NCBI RefSeq assembly: GCF_017114915.1 | Contig: NZ_JAAUOE010000013.1 | Coordinates: 62,001-126,000, forward strand | Direction of reading: 5' to 3' | DNA from: Pseudomonas frederiksbergensis | GTDB lineage: Bacteria; Pseudomonadota; Gammaproteobacteria; Pseudomonadales; Pseudomonadaceae | Length of the DNA stretch: 64,000 nucleotides | In this document: one piece after another, positions 1-9,196 of the stretch | How positions within the stretch are numbered: the stretch's first letter is position 1 | How the letters are laid out: the number at the start of each line of letters is the position of its first letter | Notes under the pieces: model-generated | What the model was told of the DNA's origin: nothing | The model's input: only the letters and a program-made list of their open reading frames with translations | Databases searched by the model: none | Translations under genes and position numbers: made by a program

Positions 1-167
1 CCGAATACATGCTGGAAGTGATGAACGTCGCCCCGGGCTATAGCAACCTCGCCGAAGACGGCAAGTGTGTGCCGCGCCCGGCCGAACGCCCGATCACCAA
101 GTTCGAACGCCGTGGCGAACGTCTTGGGCATGGGGTGTGGGATTTGAAGTTCGAGAAGCTGGCTTAA
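1..167 (+). CDS. trmB: tRNA (guanine-N7-)-methyltransferase, C-terminal fragment
   Basis: Only the last 54 codons are in the window; the frame is open from base 3 and ends at TAA 165-167. The C-terminal residues [19 protein letters not shown] match the conserved end of TrmB, the enzyme that uses S-adenosylmethionine to make m7G46 in the variable loop of tRNAs. The order trmB then a DUF3392 gene and hemW agrees with the PAO1 chromosome as I remember it. The SAM-binding domain lies upstream of the window, so catalytic residues cannot be checked. A REPIN-type palindrome follows 20 bases after the stop. Confidence 0.85.
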   Translation, partial: EYMLEVMNVAPGYSNLAEDGKCVPRPAERPITKFERRGERLGHGVWDLKFEKLA

Positions 168-186
168 GTACAACGCTGTAAAAATT

Positions 187-274
187 GTGGGAGCGAGCCT
201 GCTCGCGATAGCGCCATGACATTCAACCTCTTCGTTGGCTGTCAGACCGCTGTCGCGAGCGGGCTCGCTCCCAC
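187..274. repeat. REPIN-type inverted repeat
   Basis: Two inverted arms of the GTGGGAGCGAGCC / GGGCTCGCTCCCAC type enclose about 60 bases, forming a long imperfect hairpin between trmB and the convergent DUF3392 gene. This is the usual form of Pseudomonas REP doublets. It may also act as a bidirectional transcription end or block exonucleases, but there is no clear T-run. Confidence 0.8.
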
Positions 275-300
275 ATTTGTTTTGTGTTGTGTCTGAGGAG

Positions 301-624
301 TCAGCGGCGATCAGCGACGACACCGATCAACACCAGCACCACCAACAACACCGGCGCCAGGCTGTAGTTGTTGAACTGGCTCAAGCCGCGCACCACCCAT
401 GGCGTGGCGTAGATCAGCGCTGCGCCGCTGCCGATGATGCACAGCAGGGACATCAGTGGCACGCGCAAGGCGCCGGCGATGCTGCCCAGACGCTGCTCGA
501 CCCAGCCTTTGAAATCCGCACCAAACAGCACCAGCAGGCAGCCCACCAGGGCCAGGGCGATTTCCGAGAGGTTGCTGCGGCTCCAGCGGGATACTGTGGC
601 CAGCAGGTCGAGTATCAGATCCAT
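301..624 (-). CDS. DUF3392 family membrane protein
   Basis: A 107-residue protein with about three hydrophobic segments (roughly residues 19-36, 52-76 and 86-104) and an N-terminal amphipathic start, so most likely an inner membrane protein. It matches the DUF3392 family, whose function is unknown to me. It starts 9 bases after the hemW stop and ends the leftward yggS-to-hemW cluster, so it is probably co-transcribed with hemW. Nothing suggests a role in heme or tRNA metabolism beyond position. Confidence 0.75.
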   Translation of the reverse strand: MDLILDLLATVSRWSRSNLSEIALALVGCLLVLFGADFKGWVEQRLGSIAGALRVPLMSLLCIIGSGAALIYATPWVVRGLSQFNNYSLAPVLLVVLVLIGVVADRR

Positions 625-633
625 TCGATTTCC

Positions 634-1836
634 TTATGTCAGAAATTTCTGCAGCAAGTCGTTGAGGAAGAGCTGTCCGCGCTCGGTGGCCGCCAGACGT
701 GACGGTTCGACCTGTAACAGGCCGCTTTGTTCTGCGTCGCGACGACCTTCGGCGAGGCTGTCCAGTGTCATGCCCGTGCGTTCCGGGTACAGCCGCGATT
801 CGACACCCTCGGTCAGACGCAGTGCGTTCATCAGGAACTCGAACGGCAGCTCTTCGTTGGTCAGGGCTTTCTCGCCGGCCTGGAAGCTCTTGGCCGGGTT
901 GAGATAGTCCTTCGGCAGGCGGGTCTTCCAGGTGCGCACGATGCGTCCGTCCGGATGGCTGAGCTTGCCGTGGGCCCCGGCGCCGATGCCGATGAAGTCG
1001 CCGAAACTCCAGTAATTGAGGTTGTGCCGCGCCGGCCGGCCGGGAAGGGCATAGGCCGAGACTTCGTATTGTGCGTAACCGTGTTCGGCCAGCAGCGCTT
1101 GCCCGGCCTCCTGAATGTCCCACAATGTGTCGTCTTCCGGCAGCGTTGGCGGCTGGTTCCAGAACACCGTGTTCGGTTCCAGGGTCAGCTGATACCACGA
1201 CAGATGTGTCGGTTTCAGGGCGATGGCTGTGCGCAGGTCCGCCAAGGCATCGTCCAGGGACTGATTCGGCAAGCCATGCATCAAGTCCAGGTTGAAGTTA
1301 TCGAACCCGGCCTGCCGCGCCATGCCGGCGGCGCGTACCGCTTCGTCACCGTTGTGAATCCGTCCCAGGGCCTCGAGCTTTTCTTGCTGAAAGCTCTGGA
1401 TGCCGATCGACAGGCGATTGATACCCAGCGCCCGGTAAGCGCGGAATTTCTCCTGCTCGAATGTCCCGGGGTTGGCTTCCAGGGTGATTTCGATGTCGCT
1501 GACGAACGGAATGCGTTGTTCGACGCCTTTGAGTAAACGGCCCAGAGCCTCGGCGCTGAACAGGCTCGGCGTACCGCCGCCGAAGAAGATCGAGCTCAGT
1601 TCGCGGCCATAGACCGCATGCAGGTCCTGATCGAGGTCGGCCAGCAAGGCGTCCACATACTCTTGCTCCGGCAGCACGGGGCTGGCGGTGTGGGAGTTGA
1701 AGTCGCAATAAGGGCATTTGCGTACACACCACGGGATGTGGATGTACAGCGCCAGGGGCGGCAGCACAGGCAAAGCGGCCCGAGGCGTTTGCGCGCCGCC
1801 GAAGATCAGCGGCGACGCGGATGATTCAATGGTCAT
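634..1836 (-). CDS. hemW: HemW, radical SAM heme chaperone (HemN-like)
   Basis: A 400-residue radical SAM protein. The [4Fe-4S]-binding CxxxCxxC motif is seen as CVRKCPYC (Cys37, Cys41, Cys44), followed by [10 protein letters not shown] and a C-terminal HemN-like domain. HemW proteins resemble coproporphyrinogen dehydrogenase HemN but are thought to insert heme into respiratory proteins rather than make it. The reading frame extends further upstream, but the ATG at 1836 gives the family N-terminus and its ATGA overlaps the rdgB stop by four bases, which indicates translational coupling. The older name 'HemN-like oxidase' remains possible, but the four-Cys pattern of HemN is not seen here. Confidence 0.9.
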   Translation of the reverse strand: MTIESSASPLIFGGAQTPRAALPVLPPLALYIHIPWCVRKCPYCDFNSHTASPVLPEQEYVDALLADLDQDLHAVYGRELSSIFFGGGTPSLFSAEALGRLLKGVEQRIPFVSDIEITLEANPGTFEQEKFRAYRALGINRLSIGIQSFQQEKLEALGRIHNGDEAVRAAGMARQAGFDNFNLDLMHGLPNQSLDDALADLRTAIALKPTHLSWYQLTLEPNTVFWNQPPTLPEDDTLWDIQEAGQALLAEHGYAQYEVSAYALPGRPARHNLNYWSFGDFIGIGAGAHGKLSHPDGRIVRTWKTRLPKDYLNPAKSFQAGEKALTNEELPFEFLMNALRLTEGVESRLYPERTGMTLDSLAEGRRDAEQSGLLQVEPSRLAATERGQLFLNDLLQKFLT

Positions 1837-2429
1837 TTCAGGCCCAGACGCTGGCGCAGCAGATCCATTGCACGGGCGCGGTGGCTGATCTGGTTTTTGT
1901 CGCTCGGGCTCAGCTCGGCGCTGGAGCACTCGCGCTCCGGCACCCAGAACAGCGGATCGTAGCCAAAGCCGTGTTCACCACTGGCCTGGGTCAGGATGCG
2001 CCCATGCCACAGGCCTTCGCAGAGAATCGGCAACGGATCGTCGGCATGACGCACCAGCGCCAATACGCAGACGAACTGCGCGCCGCGCTCGGTTTGTGGC
2101 ACGTCTTTCAAGACGTCGAGCAGTTTGGCGTTGTTCGCCGCATCGCCTTTACCGTCGGCGTAACGAGCCGAATAGATACCCGGCGCACCGCCGAGAAAAT
2201 CCACCGCCAGCCCCGAATCGTCGGCCAAGGCCGGCAGGCCGGAAATGCGCGAGGCATTGCGGGCCTTGAGAATGGCGTTCTCGACGAACGACAGGCCGGT
2301 TTCTTCAGGCTCGACGCGGCTGAACTCGCCGATCGAGCGCAAGTGCACCGATTCGCCGAGCATGGCCTGGAGTTCCTTGAGTTTGCCGGCGTTGTGGCTG
2401 GCCAGTACGAGTTGCGTGAAATTCATCAT
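1833..2429 (-). CDS. rdgB: XTP/dITP diphosphatase (non-canonical purine NTP pyrophosphatase)
   Basis: A 198-residue Ham1/RdgB-family protein that hydrolyses dITP, XTP and ITP to monophosphates, keeping deaminated purines out of DNA and RNA. The N-terminal [10 protein letters not shown] and the [20 protein letters not shown] segment with its catalytic Asp pair are intact, and the length is normal. Two adjacent ATG codons (2429 and 2426) could start it; the first overlaps the upstream DUF4426 stop as ATGA. It sits between DUF4426 and hemW with four-base overlaps at both ends, so these three genes form one translationally coupled unit. Confidence 0.92.
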   Translation of the reverse strand: MMNFTQLVLASHNAGKLKELQAMLGESVHLRSIGEFSRVEPEETGLSFVENAILKARNASRISGLPALADDSGLAVDFLGGAPGIYSARYADGKGDAANNAKLLDVLKDVPQTERGAQFVCVLALVRHADDPLPILCEGLWHGRILTQASGEHGFGYDPLFWVPERECSSAELSPSDKNQISHRARAMDLLRQRLGLK

Positions 2430-2860
2430 TGGCCGGGGAAGAGCTCTTGCTGGAAATTGATGGTGTTGATTTTGTCGCCAGTCTGCACCGTGATCTGGAA
2501 CGTGCGGATCTCCTGCTGCGGTACCGAGAATTGGGCAATGTAGTAGACCGCGCCGGTTTCAGTGATCTGCTTGAACTTCAGGGGCACTGGAGCGCCGATC
2601 AGGTCCTTGACCGTCCCGCTGACTTGCGCCGTTTGCGGTTTGCCGTCCTTGAGTACGGAGACGTTGATCACGCCCTGGTTCTTACTGCGGGTCAGCTCGG
2701 CCGCTTTGGCGATATCCGGTGTCAGGAACGTGGAGTTGAAGGTGTTGTAGTGCACCGTCACGTCGCCAAAGGTTTCTTTACGCTCGCCTTTGATGACATC
2801 GGCGGCCATGGCGGTGACGCTCAGGCAGGCAGTGAGTAAAAACAGCGCTAGTCGACCCAT
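2426..2860 (-). CDS. DUF4426 periplasmic protein
   Basis: A 144-residue protein with a clear signal peptide ([20 protein letters not shown], cleavage near residue 20) and a small beta-rich domain ([15 protein letters not shown] onward) typical of DUF4426. Function unknown. It lies 26 bases downstream of metW and overlaps rdgB by four bases, so it is carried in the metX-metW-rdgB-hemW transcript. A secreted product inside a cluster of cytoplasmic housekeeping enzymes is a standard Pseudomonas arrangement. Confidence 0.8.
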   Translation of the reverse strand: MGRLALFLLTACLSVTAMAADVIKGERKETFGDVTVHYNTFNSTFLTPDIAKAAELTRSKNQGVINVSVLKDGKPQTAQVSGTVKDLIGAPVPLKFKQITETGAVYYIAQFSVPQQEIRTFQITVQTGDKINTINFQQELFPGQ

Positions 2861-2886
2861 GATCGTTCTCCTCGAAGTGTCGTGAT

Positions 2887-3507
2887 TCAGACCGCGACCT
2901 TGTGGTCCGGCAGACCGGGGCTGCTGACGCGATAGATGCCGATCTCACCTAACAGATTAGGCCATAGCTTACTGGCCCACCCGTGTCGATGCTGTTGATC
3001 CACGGCAAGTCGATCAATGACCTTGGCTTCACGTTCGCGACACAGTGCTTCAAAGTCTTCGAAGGTGCAGAAGTGAATGTTTGGCGTGTTGTACCAGGTG
3101 TACGGCAGAAACTCCGACACCGGCATCCGGCCCTTGCTCGCCAGGTACCAGCGGCAGCGCCAGTGACCGAAGTTGGGGAAGGTGATGATGCACTGGCGAC
3201 CGACCCGCAGCATTTCGTCGAGGATCTTGTCCGGGTAGTGCACGGCTTGCAGGGCTTGGGTCATGACCACGATGTCGAAGCTGTTGCTGGCAAAATTGCC
3301 AAGCCCCTTGTCCAGATCCTGTTCGATGACGTTGATGCCCTTGGCCACGCACTCGGCAATGTTGTCCGGGTCGTTTTCCAGGCCATAGCCGGTGACCTGC
3401 TTGTGGTCGCGCAGCCAGGTCAGCAGCTCGCCGTCACCGCAGCCGAGGTCGAGCACGCGGCTGCCGGCGGGGATCCATTCCTGGATGATTTCCAGATCGG
3501 CTCTCAT
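2887..3507 (-). CDS. metW: MetW, methionine biosynthesis protein
   Basis: A 206-residue class I SAM-dependent methyltransferase-fold protein. The glycine-rich motif I is VLDLGCGDGELL (residues 18-29), with ITFPNFGHW in the core. MetW is found next to MetX in Proteobacteria and is needed with it for homoserine acylation in several species; it is not known to me as an active methyltransferase. The ATG lies 7 bases after the metX stop, so the pair is almost certainly one operon and probably one functional unit. Confidence 0.9.
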   Translation of the reverse strand: MRADLEIIQEWIPAGSRVLDLGCGDGELLTWLRDHKQVTGYGLENDPDNIAECVAKGINVIEQDLDKGLGNFASNSFDIVVMTQALQAVHYPDKILDEMLRVGRQCIITFPNFGHWRCRWYLASKGRMPVSEFLPYTWYNTPNIHFCTFEDFEALCREREAKVIDRLAVDQQHRHGWASKLWPNLLGEIGIYRVSSPGLPDHKVAV

Positions 3508-3514
3508 GTCTTCC

Positions 3515-4654
3515 TCAAAGCGAAATACGGTTCATGTAATTGCCGAAGGCCTGCAAGTAACGCGGGATCGGAATCAGGAAGGCGTCGTGGCCTTGCGGAG
3601 CATCGATCTCCAGGTAGCAGACGTCTTTCCTGGCCGCCATCAGCGCGTCCACCAGCTCCCGCGAGCGGGCCGGGGAGAAGCGCCAGTCGGTGGTGAAGGA
3701 CATCACGCAGAATTTTGCCTTGGCACCTTCGAAGGTTTTCGCCAGGTTATCGTCGAAGTTCGCCGCCGGGTCGAAGTAGTCCAGTGCCTTGGTCATCAGC
3801 AGGTAGGTGTTGGCGTCGAAACGTCCGGAAAACTCCTCACCCTGATAGCGCAGGTAGCTTTCGACCTGGAACTCGACGCTGTGGAAGTCGTAGTTGAGCT
3901 TTTCGCTCTTGAGGCCACGACCGAATTTCTCGCCCATGGAGTCGTCGGACAGGTACGTGATGTGCCCGACCATCCGCGCCAGCATCAGCCCGCGCTTGGG
4001 GATCACGCCCGCTTCCTGGAACGAACCGCCGTGGAACTCCGGATCGGTGAGGATGGCCTGGCGTGCGACTTCGTTGAACGCGATGTTCTGCGCCGACAGT
4101 TTCGGCGCCGAGGCGATGGCCAGGCAGTGCCGCACGCGGTCCGGGTAGGTGATGGTCCATTGCAGGGCCTGCATGCCGCCGAGGCTGCCGCCGATCACCG
4201 CCGCCCATTGGCCGATGCCGAGCAGGTCGGCGAGGCGCGCCTGGCTGTGGACCCAGTCTTCCACGGTCAGCACCGGGAAGTCGGCGCCGAAGGGCTTGCC
4301 GGTGTCCGGATTGATGCTGCTGGGGCCGGTGGAACCGTTGCAACCGCCGAGGTTGTTCAGGCTGACCACGAAGAACTTGTGGGTGTCGATCGGTTTGCCG
4401 GGGCCGATGCAACTGTCCCACCAACCGGGTTTGCGGTCGTCGGGGCTGTGGAAACCGGCGGCATGATGGTGACCGGACAAGGCATGGCAGATCAGCACGG
4501 CGTTGCTCGCCTTGGCGTTCAGTGTGCCGTAGGTTTCATAGATCAGGTCATAAGCTGCCAGCGAGCGCCCGCAGGCCAGGGCCAGGGGTTCACTGAAGTG
4601 CGCCACTTGCGGCGTCACCAGACCAACAGAATCGGGGGGGAAGGCAGCTGGCAT
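3515..4654 (-). CDS. metX: Homoserine O-acyltransferase (MetX)
   Basis: An alpha/beta-hydrolase enzyme that O-acylates homoserine in the first committed step of methionine synthesis; in Pseudomonas the succinyl donor is usual, but acetyl cannot be excluded by eye. Visible are the oxyanion-region [14 protein letters not shown], the nucleophile elbow [10 protein letters not shown] and the C-terminal catalytic His in [10 protein letters not shown]. The frame is open further upstream, but the ATG at 4654 ([11 protein letters not shown]) gives 379 residues, matching the PAO1 MetX length. It heads metX-metW-DUF4426-rdgB-hemW after a 100-base gap that holds a palindrome. Confidence 0.93.
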   Translation of the reverse strand: MPAAFPPDSVGLVTPQVAHFSEPLALACGRSLAAYDLIYETYGTLNAKASNAVLICHALSGHHHAAGFHSPDDRKPGWWDSCIGPGKPIDTHKFFVVSLNNLGGCNGSTGPSSINPDTGKPFGADFPVLTVEDWVHSQARLADLLGIGQWAAVIGGSLGGMQALQWTITYPDRVRHCLAIASAPKLSAQNIAFNEVARQAILTDPEFHGGSFQEAGVIPKRGLMLARMVGHITYLSDDSMGEKFGRGLKSEKLNYDFHSVEFQVESYLRYQGEEFSGRFDANTYLLMTKALDYFDPAANFDDNLAKTFEGAKAKFCVMSFTTDWRFSPARSRELVDALMAARKDVCYLEIDAPQGHDAFLIPIPRYLQAFGNYMNRISL

Positions 4655-4724
4655 CGACCCTGCTCTCATTGAAATGAGGCGTAAGTCTAAAGACCGCTGC
4701 CCGTAGCAGCAAGCGACGGCCAAC

Positions 4725-4755
4725 GATCGTTCCCGCGCGGAGCGTGGGAACGATC
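4725..4755. repeat. Short palindromic repeat (GATCGTTCCC...GGGAACGATC)
   Basis: A near-perfect 31-base inverted repeat with arms GATCGTTCCC and GGGAACGATC. The same unit recurs at 8291-8316 and 31896-31926 and in part at 32678-32706, so it is a dispersed family distinct from the GTAGGAG-type REPs. Here it overlaps the stop codon of the DUF167 gene (TGA at 4754-4756), so the last codons of that gene lie within the repeat. Confidence 0.8.
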
Positions 4756-5044
4756 AGGGTGGTGTCAGACCGGGTAGCTCCGGCAGCTTCTTCGGCGAAC
4801 AAATCCGCACCCGCTTCTGCCGGTTCAACTCGCCACTGATCAAACTGACCTGGCTTTTGGAAACCCCGAACGCCTTGGCCAGAAACGCCATCAGATACGC
4901 ATTGGCCTTGCCCTCGACCGGTGGCGCGGTCAGGCGGATTTTCAGGCGATCGCCATGCAGCCCGGCGAAATCATCGCTGCGGGCTGCAGGTTGCAGGTGA
5001 CACTCCAGAATCAGGTCATCACCGTCCCAGCGAAAGTAGCTCAC
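4754..5044 (-). CDS. DUF167 family protein (YggU)
   Basis: A 96-residue YggU/DUF167 protein with the conserved core RLTAPPVEGKANAYLMAFLA followed by the KSQVSLISGE segment. Function unknown. The start is a GTG at 5044, four bases after the yggT stop, so translation is probably coupled. The C-terminal PKKLPELPGLTPP extends into the palindrome at 4725-4755, which may have replaced the ancestral end. Confidence 0.85.
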   Translation of the reverse strand: MSYFRWDGDDLILECHLQPAARSDDFAGLHGDRLKIRLTAPPVEGKANAYLMAFLAKAFGVSKSQVSLISGELNRQKRVRICSPKKLPELPGLTPP

Positions 5045-5048
5045 CGGA

Positions 5049-5639
5049 TCAGATCAGCAGGCGCAGGATCTGCGGCATCATGGTCAAGGCCGCGAGGTTG
5101 TTGATCACCAGCATGTCGATCAGCTTGAGCGCCAGGAACGCAAAGATCGGTGACAGATCAAGGCCGCCGAGGTTCGGCAGGATCTTGCGGAACGGCGCCA
5201 GGGCCGGCTCGCAGATATCGTTCACCAGCTCGGCGCCCGGGTTATGGCTGCCCGGTGCGACCCAGGACAGGATCACGCTGATGATCAGGGCAAAGAAGAA
5301 AATCTTCATGAACAGCGCGGTCACGCCGATGAGCGACCAGATCAGCAATTGCAGCGGGTTGCCGGTGGTGCCGTAAGTCAGCAGCAGCGTCAGGGCCATC
5401 AATGCCAGTTGCACGAGAATCGCCAGCAACAGTGAAGACATGTCCAGGCCGAACAGGCTCGGAATGATCCGGCGCATAGGCTTGAGCAGTGGCTGGGTCG
5501 CTTTCACGGCGAACTGGCACAGCGGGTTGTAGAAGTTTGCGCGCACCAGTTGCAGCACGAAGCGCAGCAACACGATCAGCAGGTACAGACTGCCGAGGGT
5601 TTGCAGCACGTAGACCGCTGCAGTGTTCAATCCAATCAT
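5049..5639 (-). CDS. YggT family integral membrane protein
   Basis: A 196-residue protein made of two YggT repeats, each a pair of hydrophobic helices followed by a conserved loop (NPLCQFAVKATQPLLKPMRR and NDICEPALAPFRKILPNLGG). YggT proteins are poorly characterised inner membrane proteins linked to osmotic tolerance in some bacteria. It lies 10 bases after proC and 4 bases before the DUF167 gene, in the conserved yggS-proC-yggT-yggU order. Confidence 0.88.
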   Translation of the reverse strand: MIGLNTAAVYVLQTLGSLYLLIVLLRFVLQLVRANFYNPLCQFAVKATQPLLKPMRRIIPSLFGLDMSSLLLAILVQLALMALTLLLTYGTTGNPLQLLIWSLIGVTALFMKIFFFALIISVILSWVAPGSHNPGAELVNDICEPALAPFRKILPNLGGLDLSPIFAFLALKLIDMLVINNLAALTMMPQILRLLI

Positions 5640-5649
5640 GAATGGCTCC

Positions 5650-6468
5650 TTATTGACCCAGTTGTTCGGCCATCTCGGCCGAGCGGTGCGCGGCGGCGCC
5701 GAGTGCTTTTTCCACCAGAGCTTCGAAGCCCCCGGCCTGGAACGACTTGATCGCCGCTTCCGTGGTGCCCGCGGGCGATGTCACGCGGCGACGCAGTTCA
5801 GCCGCGTCGACATCGCTGGCGACGGCCATGTGTGCGGCGCCCAACGCGGTTTGCACGGTCAGTTGTGCAGCGATTTCGGCTGGCAGGCCGAGTTTCACGC
5901 CAGCGGCGGTCATGGCCTCGATCAGCAGGAAGAAATACGCCGGGCCCGAGCCGGAAACGGCGGTAACCGCGTCCAGCTGTTGTTCTTCGTCCAGCCACAA
6001 AGCGGTGCCAACCGCCGACAACAGCTCTTGCGCTTGCTGGCGTTGCTCGGCGCTCACTTTGGCCGTGGCGTACAAGCCGCTCACGCCCTGGCGCAGCAGT
6101 GCCGGGGTGTTGGGCATGCAACGCACGATAGGCTGGGTGCCAAGCCAGTTGTTCATGCTGGCACAGGTGATACCGGCCGCAATCGATACCACCAGTTGAT
6201 TCGGCTTGAGGCTTGGGCGGATGGCTTCGCAGACGGCTTTCATCGCCTGGGGCTTGACCGCCAGCACGACCACGTCCACGCCCTCGATGGCTTGGGTGTT
6301 GTCGGCAAACATTTCGATGCCGTGTTCGGCATGTACGCGGGCACGGGTTTCTTCACCCGGATCGCTGGCGCGGATCTGCGCGGCGTCCAGACCTTTGGCG
6401 CGCAGGCCGCCGATCAGGCTGGCGGCCATGTTGCCGGCACCGATAAAGGCAATACGAGTCTTGCTCAT
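5650..6468 (-). CDS. proC: Pyrroline-5-carboxylate reductase
   Basis: A 272-residue enzyme that reduces delta1-pyrroline-5-carboxylate to proline with NAD(P)H, the last step of proline synthesis. The Rossmann motif IAFIGAGNMAASLIGGL lies at the N-terminus. The C-terminal dimerisation domain carries the signature AVSGSGPAYFFLLIEAM and the substrate-binding VTSPAGTTEAAIKSF. Length and start (ATG 6468) fit the family. It follows yggS by 35 bases and precedes yggT by 10, so the three are likely co-transcribed. Confidence 0.95.
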   Translation of the reverse strand: MSKTRIAFIGAGNMAASLIGGLRAKGLDAAQIRASDPGEETRARVHAEHGIEMFADNTQAIEGVDVVVLAVKPQAMKAVCEAIRPSLKPNQLVVSIAAGITCASMNNWLGTQPIVRCMPNTPALLRQGVSGLYATAKVSAEQRQQAQELLSAVGTALWLDEEQQLDAVTAVSGSGPAYFFLLIEAMTAAGVKLGLPAEIAAQLTVQTALGAAHMAVASDVDAAELRRRVTSPAGTTEAAIKSFQAGGFEALVEKALGAAAHRSAEMAEQLGQ

Positions 6469-6503
6469 GTCAGGTCCTTATTAGAGAGGTGAGTCAGCCG
6501 CAT

Positions 6504-7190
6504 TCAAGGCTGAGCGTAATCACGGGCGCCAAACAGGGCCGTACCGATACGGACCCAGGTGGCGCCTTGGGCAATGGCCGACTCAAGGTCGTGGCTCATG
6601 CCCATGGAAAGTGTGTCGAGTGGCAGGTTCAGGCTGGCTTGCAGGCTCTGCACGGCAGCGAAAGCGGCATCCTGGGCGGCACGATCTTCAGTCGGCTCGG
6701 GAATCGCCATCAAACCGCGCAATTTCAGACGCGGCAAAACACTGATGGCATCGGCCAGGGCGGGCAGATCGGCCGGGGTGCAGCCGGATTTGCTGGCTTC
6801 ACCGCTGACGTTGACCTGGATGCAGATGTTCAAGGGAGGCAAATCGGCAGGCCGTTGTTCGGACAGGCGTTGTGCGATTTTCAGACGATCCACGGAATGC
6901 ACCCAGTCGAAGTGCTCGGCGATAGCACGAGTCTTGTTCGATTGAATGGGGCCGATGAAGTGCCAGATCAAGGGCAGGTCGTCCAATTCGAGCTGTTTGC
7001 TCAAGGCTTCCTGCAGGTAGTTTTCGCCAAAGTCGCGGATCCCGGCGGCATAGGCTTCACGCAGGGCCTCGGCGGGCTTGGTCTTGCTTACGGCCAGCAA
7101 CTGGATGCTGTTCTCGTCACGGTGGGCAGCGTTGGCTGCTGCCTGGATGCGTGAACTAACCTGAAGAATGTTGTCTGCTATCGTGGACAT
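6504..7190 (-). CDS. yggS: PLP homeostasis protein (YggS/PLPBP)
   Basis: A 228-residue fold-type III pyridoxal-phosphate-binding protein that buffers PLP and influences amino-acid balance; it has no known catalytic reaction. The PLP lysine is Lys36 in LLAVSKTKPA, and the phosphate-binding SMGMSHDLESAIAQG segment lies near the C-terminus. The ATG at 7190 is preferred to an in-frame TTG at 7193. It is the first gene of the leftward cluster and is transcribed divergently from pilT, with only 56 bases between the two starts. Confidence 0.92.
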   Translation of the reverse strand: MSTIADNILQVSSRIQAAANAAHRDENSIQLLAVSKTKPAEALREAYAAGIRDFGENYLQEALSKQLELDDLPLIWHFIGPIQSNKTRAIAEHFDWVHSVDRLKIAQRLSEQRPADLPPLNICIQVNVSGEASKSGCTPADLPALADAISVLPRLKLRGLMAIPEPTEDRAAQDAAFAAVQSLQASLNLPLDTLSMGMSHDLESAIAQGATWVRIGTALFGARDYAQP

Positions 7191-7246
7191 CAAGAGGCGC
7201 CAGCGGGTCTGAGGTTCGCGGCATTCTACTGGAATTGAGGAGCGCT

Positions 7247-8281
7247 ATGGATATCACTGAGCTGCTGGCTTTCAGCGCCAAACAGGGGGCGTCCGACCTG
7301 CACCTGTCTGCCGGGCTGCCACCGATGATTCGTGTCGACGGCGATGTACGGCGTATCAATCTGCCGGCGCTGGACCACAAGGAGGTGCATGAGCTGATCT
7401 ACGACATCATGAACGACCTCCAGCGGGTGGACTTCGAGAAGCATCTTGAAACCGACTTTTCCTTCGAAGTGCCCGGCGTGGCGCGTTTTCGGGTCAATGC
7501 CTTCAACCAGAATCGTGGTGCAGGCGCGGTATTCCGGACCATTCCGTCCAAGGTCCTGAGCATGGACGACCTGGGCATGGGGGAAGTGTTTCGCAAGATT
7601 ACCGAATCGCCCCGTGGCCTGGTGCTGGTGACCGGCCCGACCGGTTCCGGCAAGTCCACCACGCTGGCGGCGATGATCGATTACCTGAACAGTCATCGCC
7701 ATCACCACATCCTCACCATCGAAGACCCCATCGAGTTCGTCCACGAATCGCGCAAATGCCTGATCAATCAGCGCGAAGTCCATCGCGATACCCGCAGTTT
7801 CGCCACGGCCCTGCGCTCTGCCCTGCGTGAAGACCCGGACGTGATTCTGGTGGGGGAAATGCGTGATCTGGAGACTATTCGGCTGGCATTGACCGCCGCC
7901 GAAACCGGTCACCTGGTATTCGGCACGCTGCACACCACATCGGCGGCGAAAACCATCGACCGGGTGGTGGACGTGTTCCCGGGCGACGAGAAATCGATGG
8001 TGCGCTCGATGCTCTCCGAGTCGTTGCTGGCGGTGGTGTCCCAGACATTGATTAAGAAAATCGGCGGCGGGCGGATTGCCGCCCACGAAATCATGCTCGG
8101 CACCCCGGCGATCCGTAACCTGATTCGCGAAGACAAGGTGGCGCAGATGTACTCGTCGATTCAGACGGGAGGGTCGCTGGGGATGCAGACGCTGGATATG
8201 TGCCTGAAGGAACTGGTGGCCAAAGGCGTGATCAGCCGCGAGCATGCGCGGGAGAAGGCGCGGTCGCCGGATAACTTCTGA
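7247..8281 (+). CDS. pilT: Twitching motility / type IV pilus retraction ATPase PilT
   Basis: A 344-residue hexameric ATPase that depolymerises type IV pili. Seen are the Walker A GPTGSGKST (Lys136), Asp box, Walker B EDPDVILVGEMRD, HTTSAAKTIDR and the C-terminal AIRNLIRE motif important for retraction. The ATG at 7247 has a good GAGG ribosome site 6 bases upstream and matches the PAO1 N-terminus MDITELLAFSAKQGASDLHL. In PAO1 a second ATPase gene, pilU, follows; here an unrelated, convergent NlpC/P60 gene follows instead. The nearby Pil-Chp system would be expected to control pilus function. Confidence 0.96.
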   Translation: MDITELLAFSAKQGASDLHLSAGLPPMIRVDGDVRRINLPALDHKEVHELIYDIMNDLQRVDFEKHLETDFSFEVPGVARFRVNAFNQNRGAGAVFRTIPSKVLSMDDLGMGEVFRKITESPRGLVLVTGPTGSGKSTTLAAMIDYLNSHRHHHILTIEDPIEFVHESRKCLINQREVHRDTRSFATALRSALREDPDVILVGEMRDLETIRLALTAAETGHLVFGTLHTTSAAKTIDRVVDVFPGDEKSMVRSMLSESLLAVVSQTLIKKIGGGRIAAHEIMLGTPAIRNLIREDKVAQMYSSIQTGGSLGMQTLDMCLKELVAKGVISREHAREKARSPDNF

Positions 8282-8290
8282 CGGGAAGTT

Positions 8291-8316
8291 GATCGTTCCC
8301 ACGCATGGGAACGATC
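8291..8316. repeat. Short palindrome (GATCGTTCCCACGC family), possible terminator
   Basis: A 26-base inverted repeat with arms GATCGTTCCCA and TGGGAACGATC, 9 bases after the pilT stop and 9 bases from the convergent NlpC/P60 stop. It belongs to the same dispersed family as 4725-4755 and 31896-31926. Its place between convergent genes fits a bidirectional end structure, but no T-run is seen. Confidence 0.75.
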
Positions 8317-8325
8317 AGTGTCGAA

Positions 8326-8946
8326 TCAGCGCTGAACAACCCGCAATGCGTTCTGTTCTTTAGGCAGAACCCGCTTGGCAACCACGTAGTGGCTTTCCCA
8401 GTACGGTTTCTTCAAGGTGTCGATGCTCACCGACTTGCCACGACGTGGCGCGTGGATGAAACGGTCGTTACCCAGGTAGATGGCAACGTGATTGACCCGG
8501 CGGCTCTTGAGTTTGAAAAAAATCAGGTCGCCCGGCTTCAAATCATTGCGATCGACTTTCTCGCCATGACCGCTGGCCATGGCATTGGAGGTCCGCGGCA
8601 GGTCGAACGTGGCGTCGTTGAACGCGTATTTCACCAGACCGCTGCAATCGAACCCTTTACTTGGGCTGCTGCCACCCCAACGATAAGGTGTGCCGAGGAC
8701 GTTGACCGCGCGGCTCAACACATTGCTGCTTTCCTTGCTCGCCATCGGCGGAACCAGCTTGCTGTTGGCGCTGCTCAGTTGGGTGGAACGTTGTACGGTC
8801 TGTTTGTTTTTGCTCGAAGGAGCAGAAACATGGGATTTTGGAGTGTAACCATTAACGTTAGGAAGACGTTGCTCACGATTGGTGGCGTGGGCGGCCAGGG
8901 GCAATAATAGGCAAATGGTTAGCCATGTCTTGAAAAATGGACGCAT
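8326..8946 (-). CDS. Secreted NlpC/P60 peptidoglycan endopeptidase
   Basis: A 206-residue protein: signal peptide (MRPFFKTWLTICLLLPLAAHA), a Ser/Lys-rich linker, then an NlpC/P60 domain with catalytic Cys101 in KGFDCSGLVKYAF and the His motif VNHVAIYLG. Such enzymes cut gamma-D-Glu-meso-DAP or crosslink bonds (MepS/Spr type). There is no lipobox, so it is probably soluble in the periplasm. The frame is open upstream, but the ATG at 8946 is the one that gives a signal peptide. No SH3 or LysM wall-binding domain is seen. It is a single gene, convergent with pilT. Confidence 0.88.
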   Translation of the reverse strand: MRPFFKTWLTICLLLPLAAHATNREQRLPNVNGYTPKSHVSAPSSKNKQTVQRSTQLSSANSKLVPPMASKESSNVLSRAVNVLGTPYRWGGSSPSKGFDCSGLVKYAFNDATFDLPRTSNAMASGHGEKVDRNDLKPGDLIFFKLKSRRVNHVAIYLGNDRFIHAPRRGKSVSIDTLKKPYWESHYVVAKRVLPKEQNALRVVQR

Positions 8947-9196
8947 TAGGCAAGGCTCGTATGGGTTAGCGCGCAACTTTATAACAGCTTTTTTGTCCCT
9001 TCCGAGGCCGTTGGTCGATTCAACCTTGGGGTCAACGGAACCAAATAAGCGGTAATTTGGCGCAATTGTCGGACACAAGTCAGGTGTTACAAGGCTTTGA
9101 CGGGGCCCAAGGTAGCATTCGCCGTATGTCGGCTGCCTGTAAAAAAGTCACAAAGAATTCAAGAATATTTCTCTATCGCGTGAATCGAGGTCATCC

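Noticed and set aside
187..274. Possible CRISPR or phage structure from the many repeats of this kind
   Set aside because: The repeats are solitary inverted pairs between genes, without regular spacing or unique spacers, so they are REP/REPIN elements. No phage structural or integrase genes are present.
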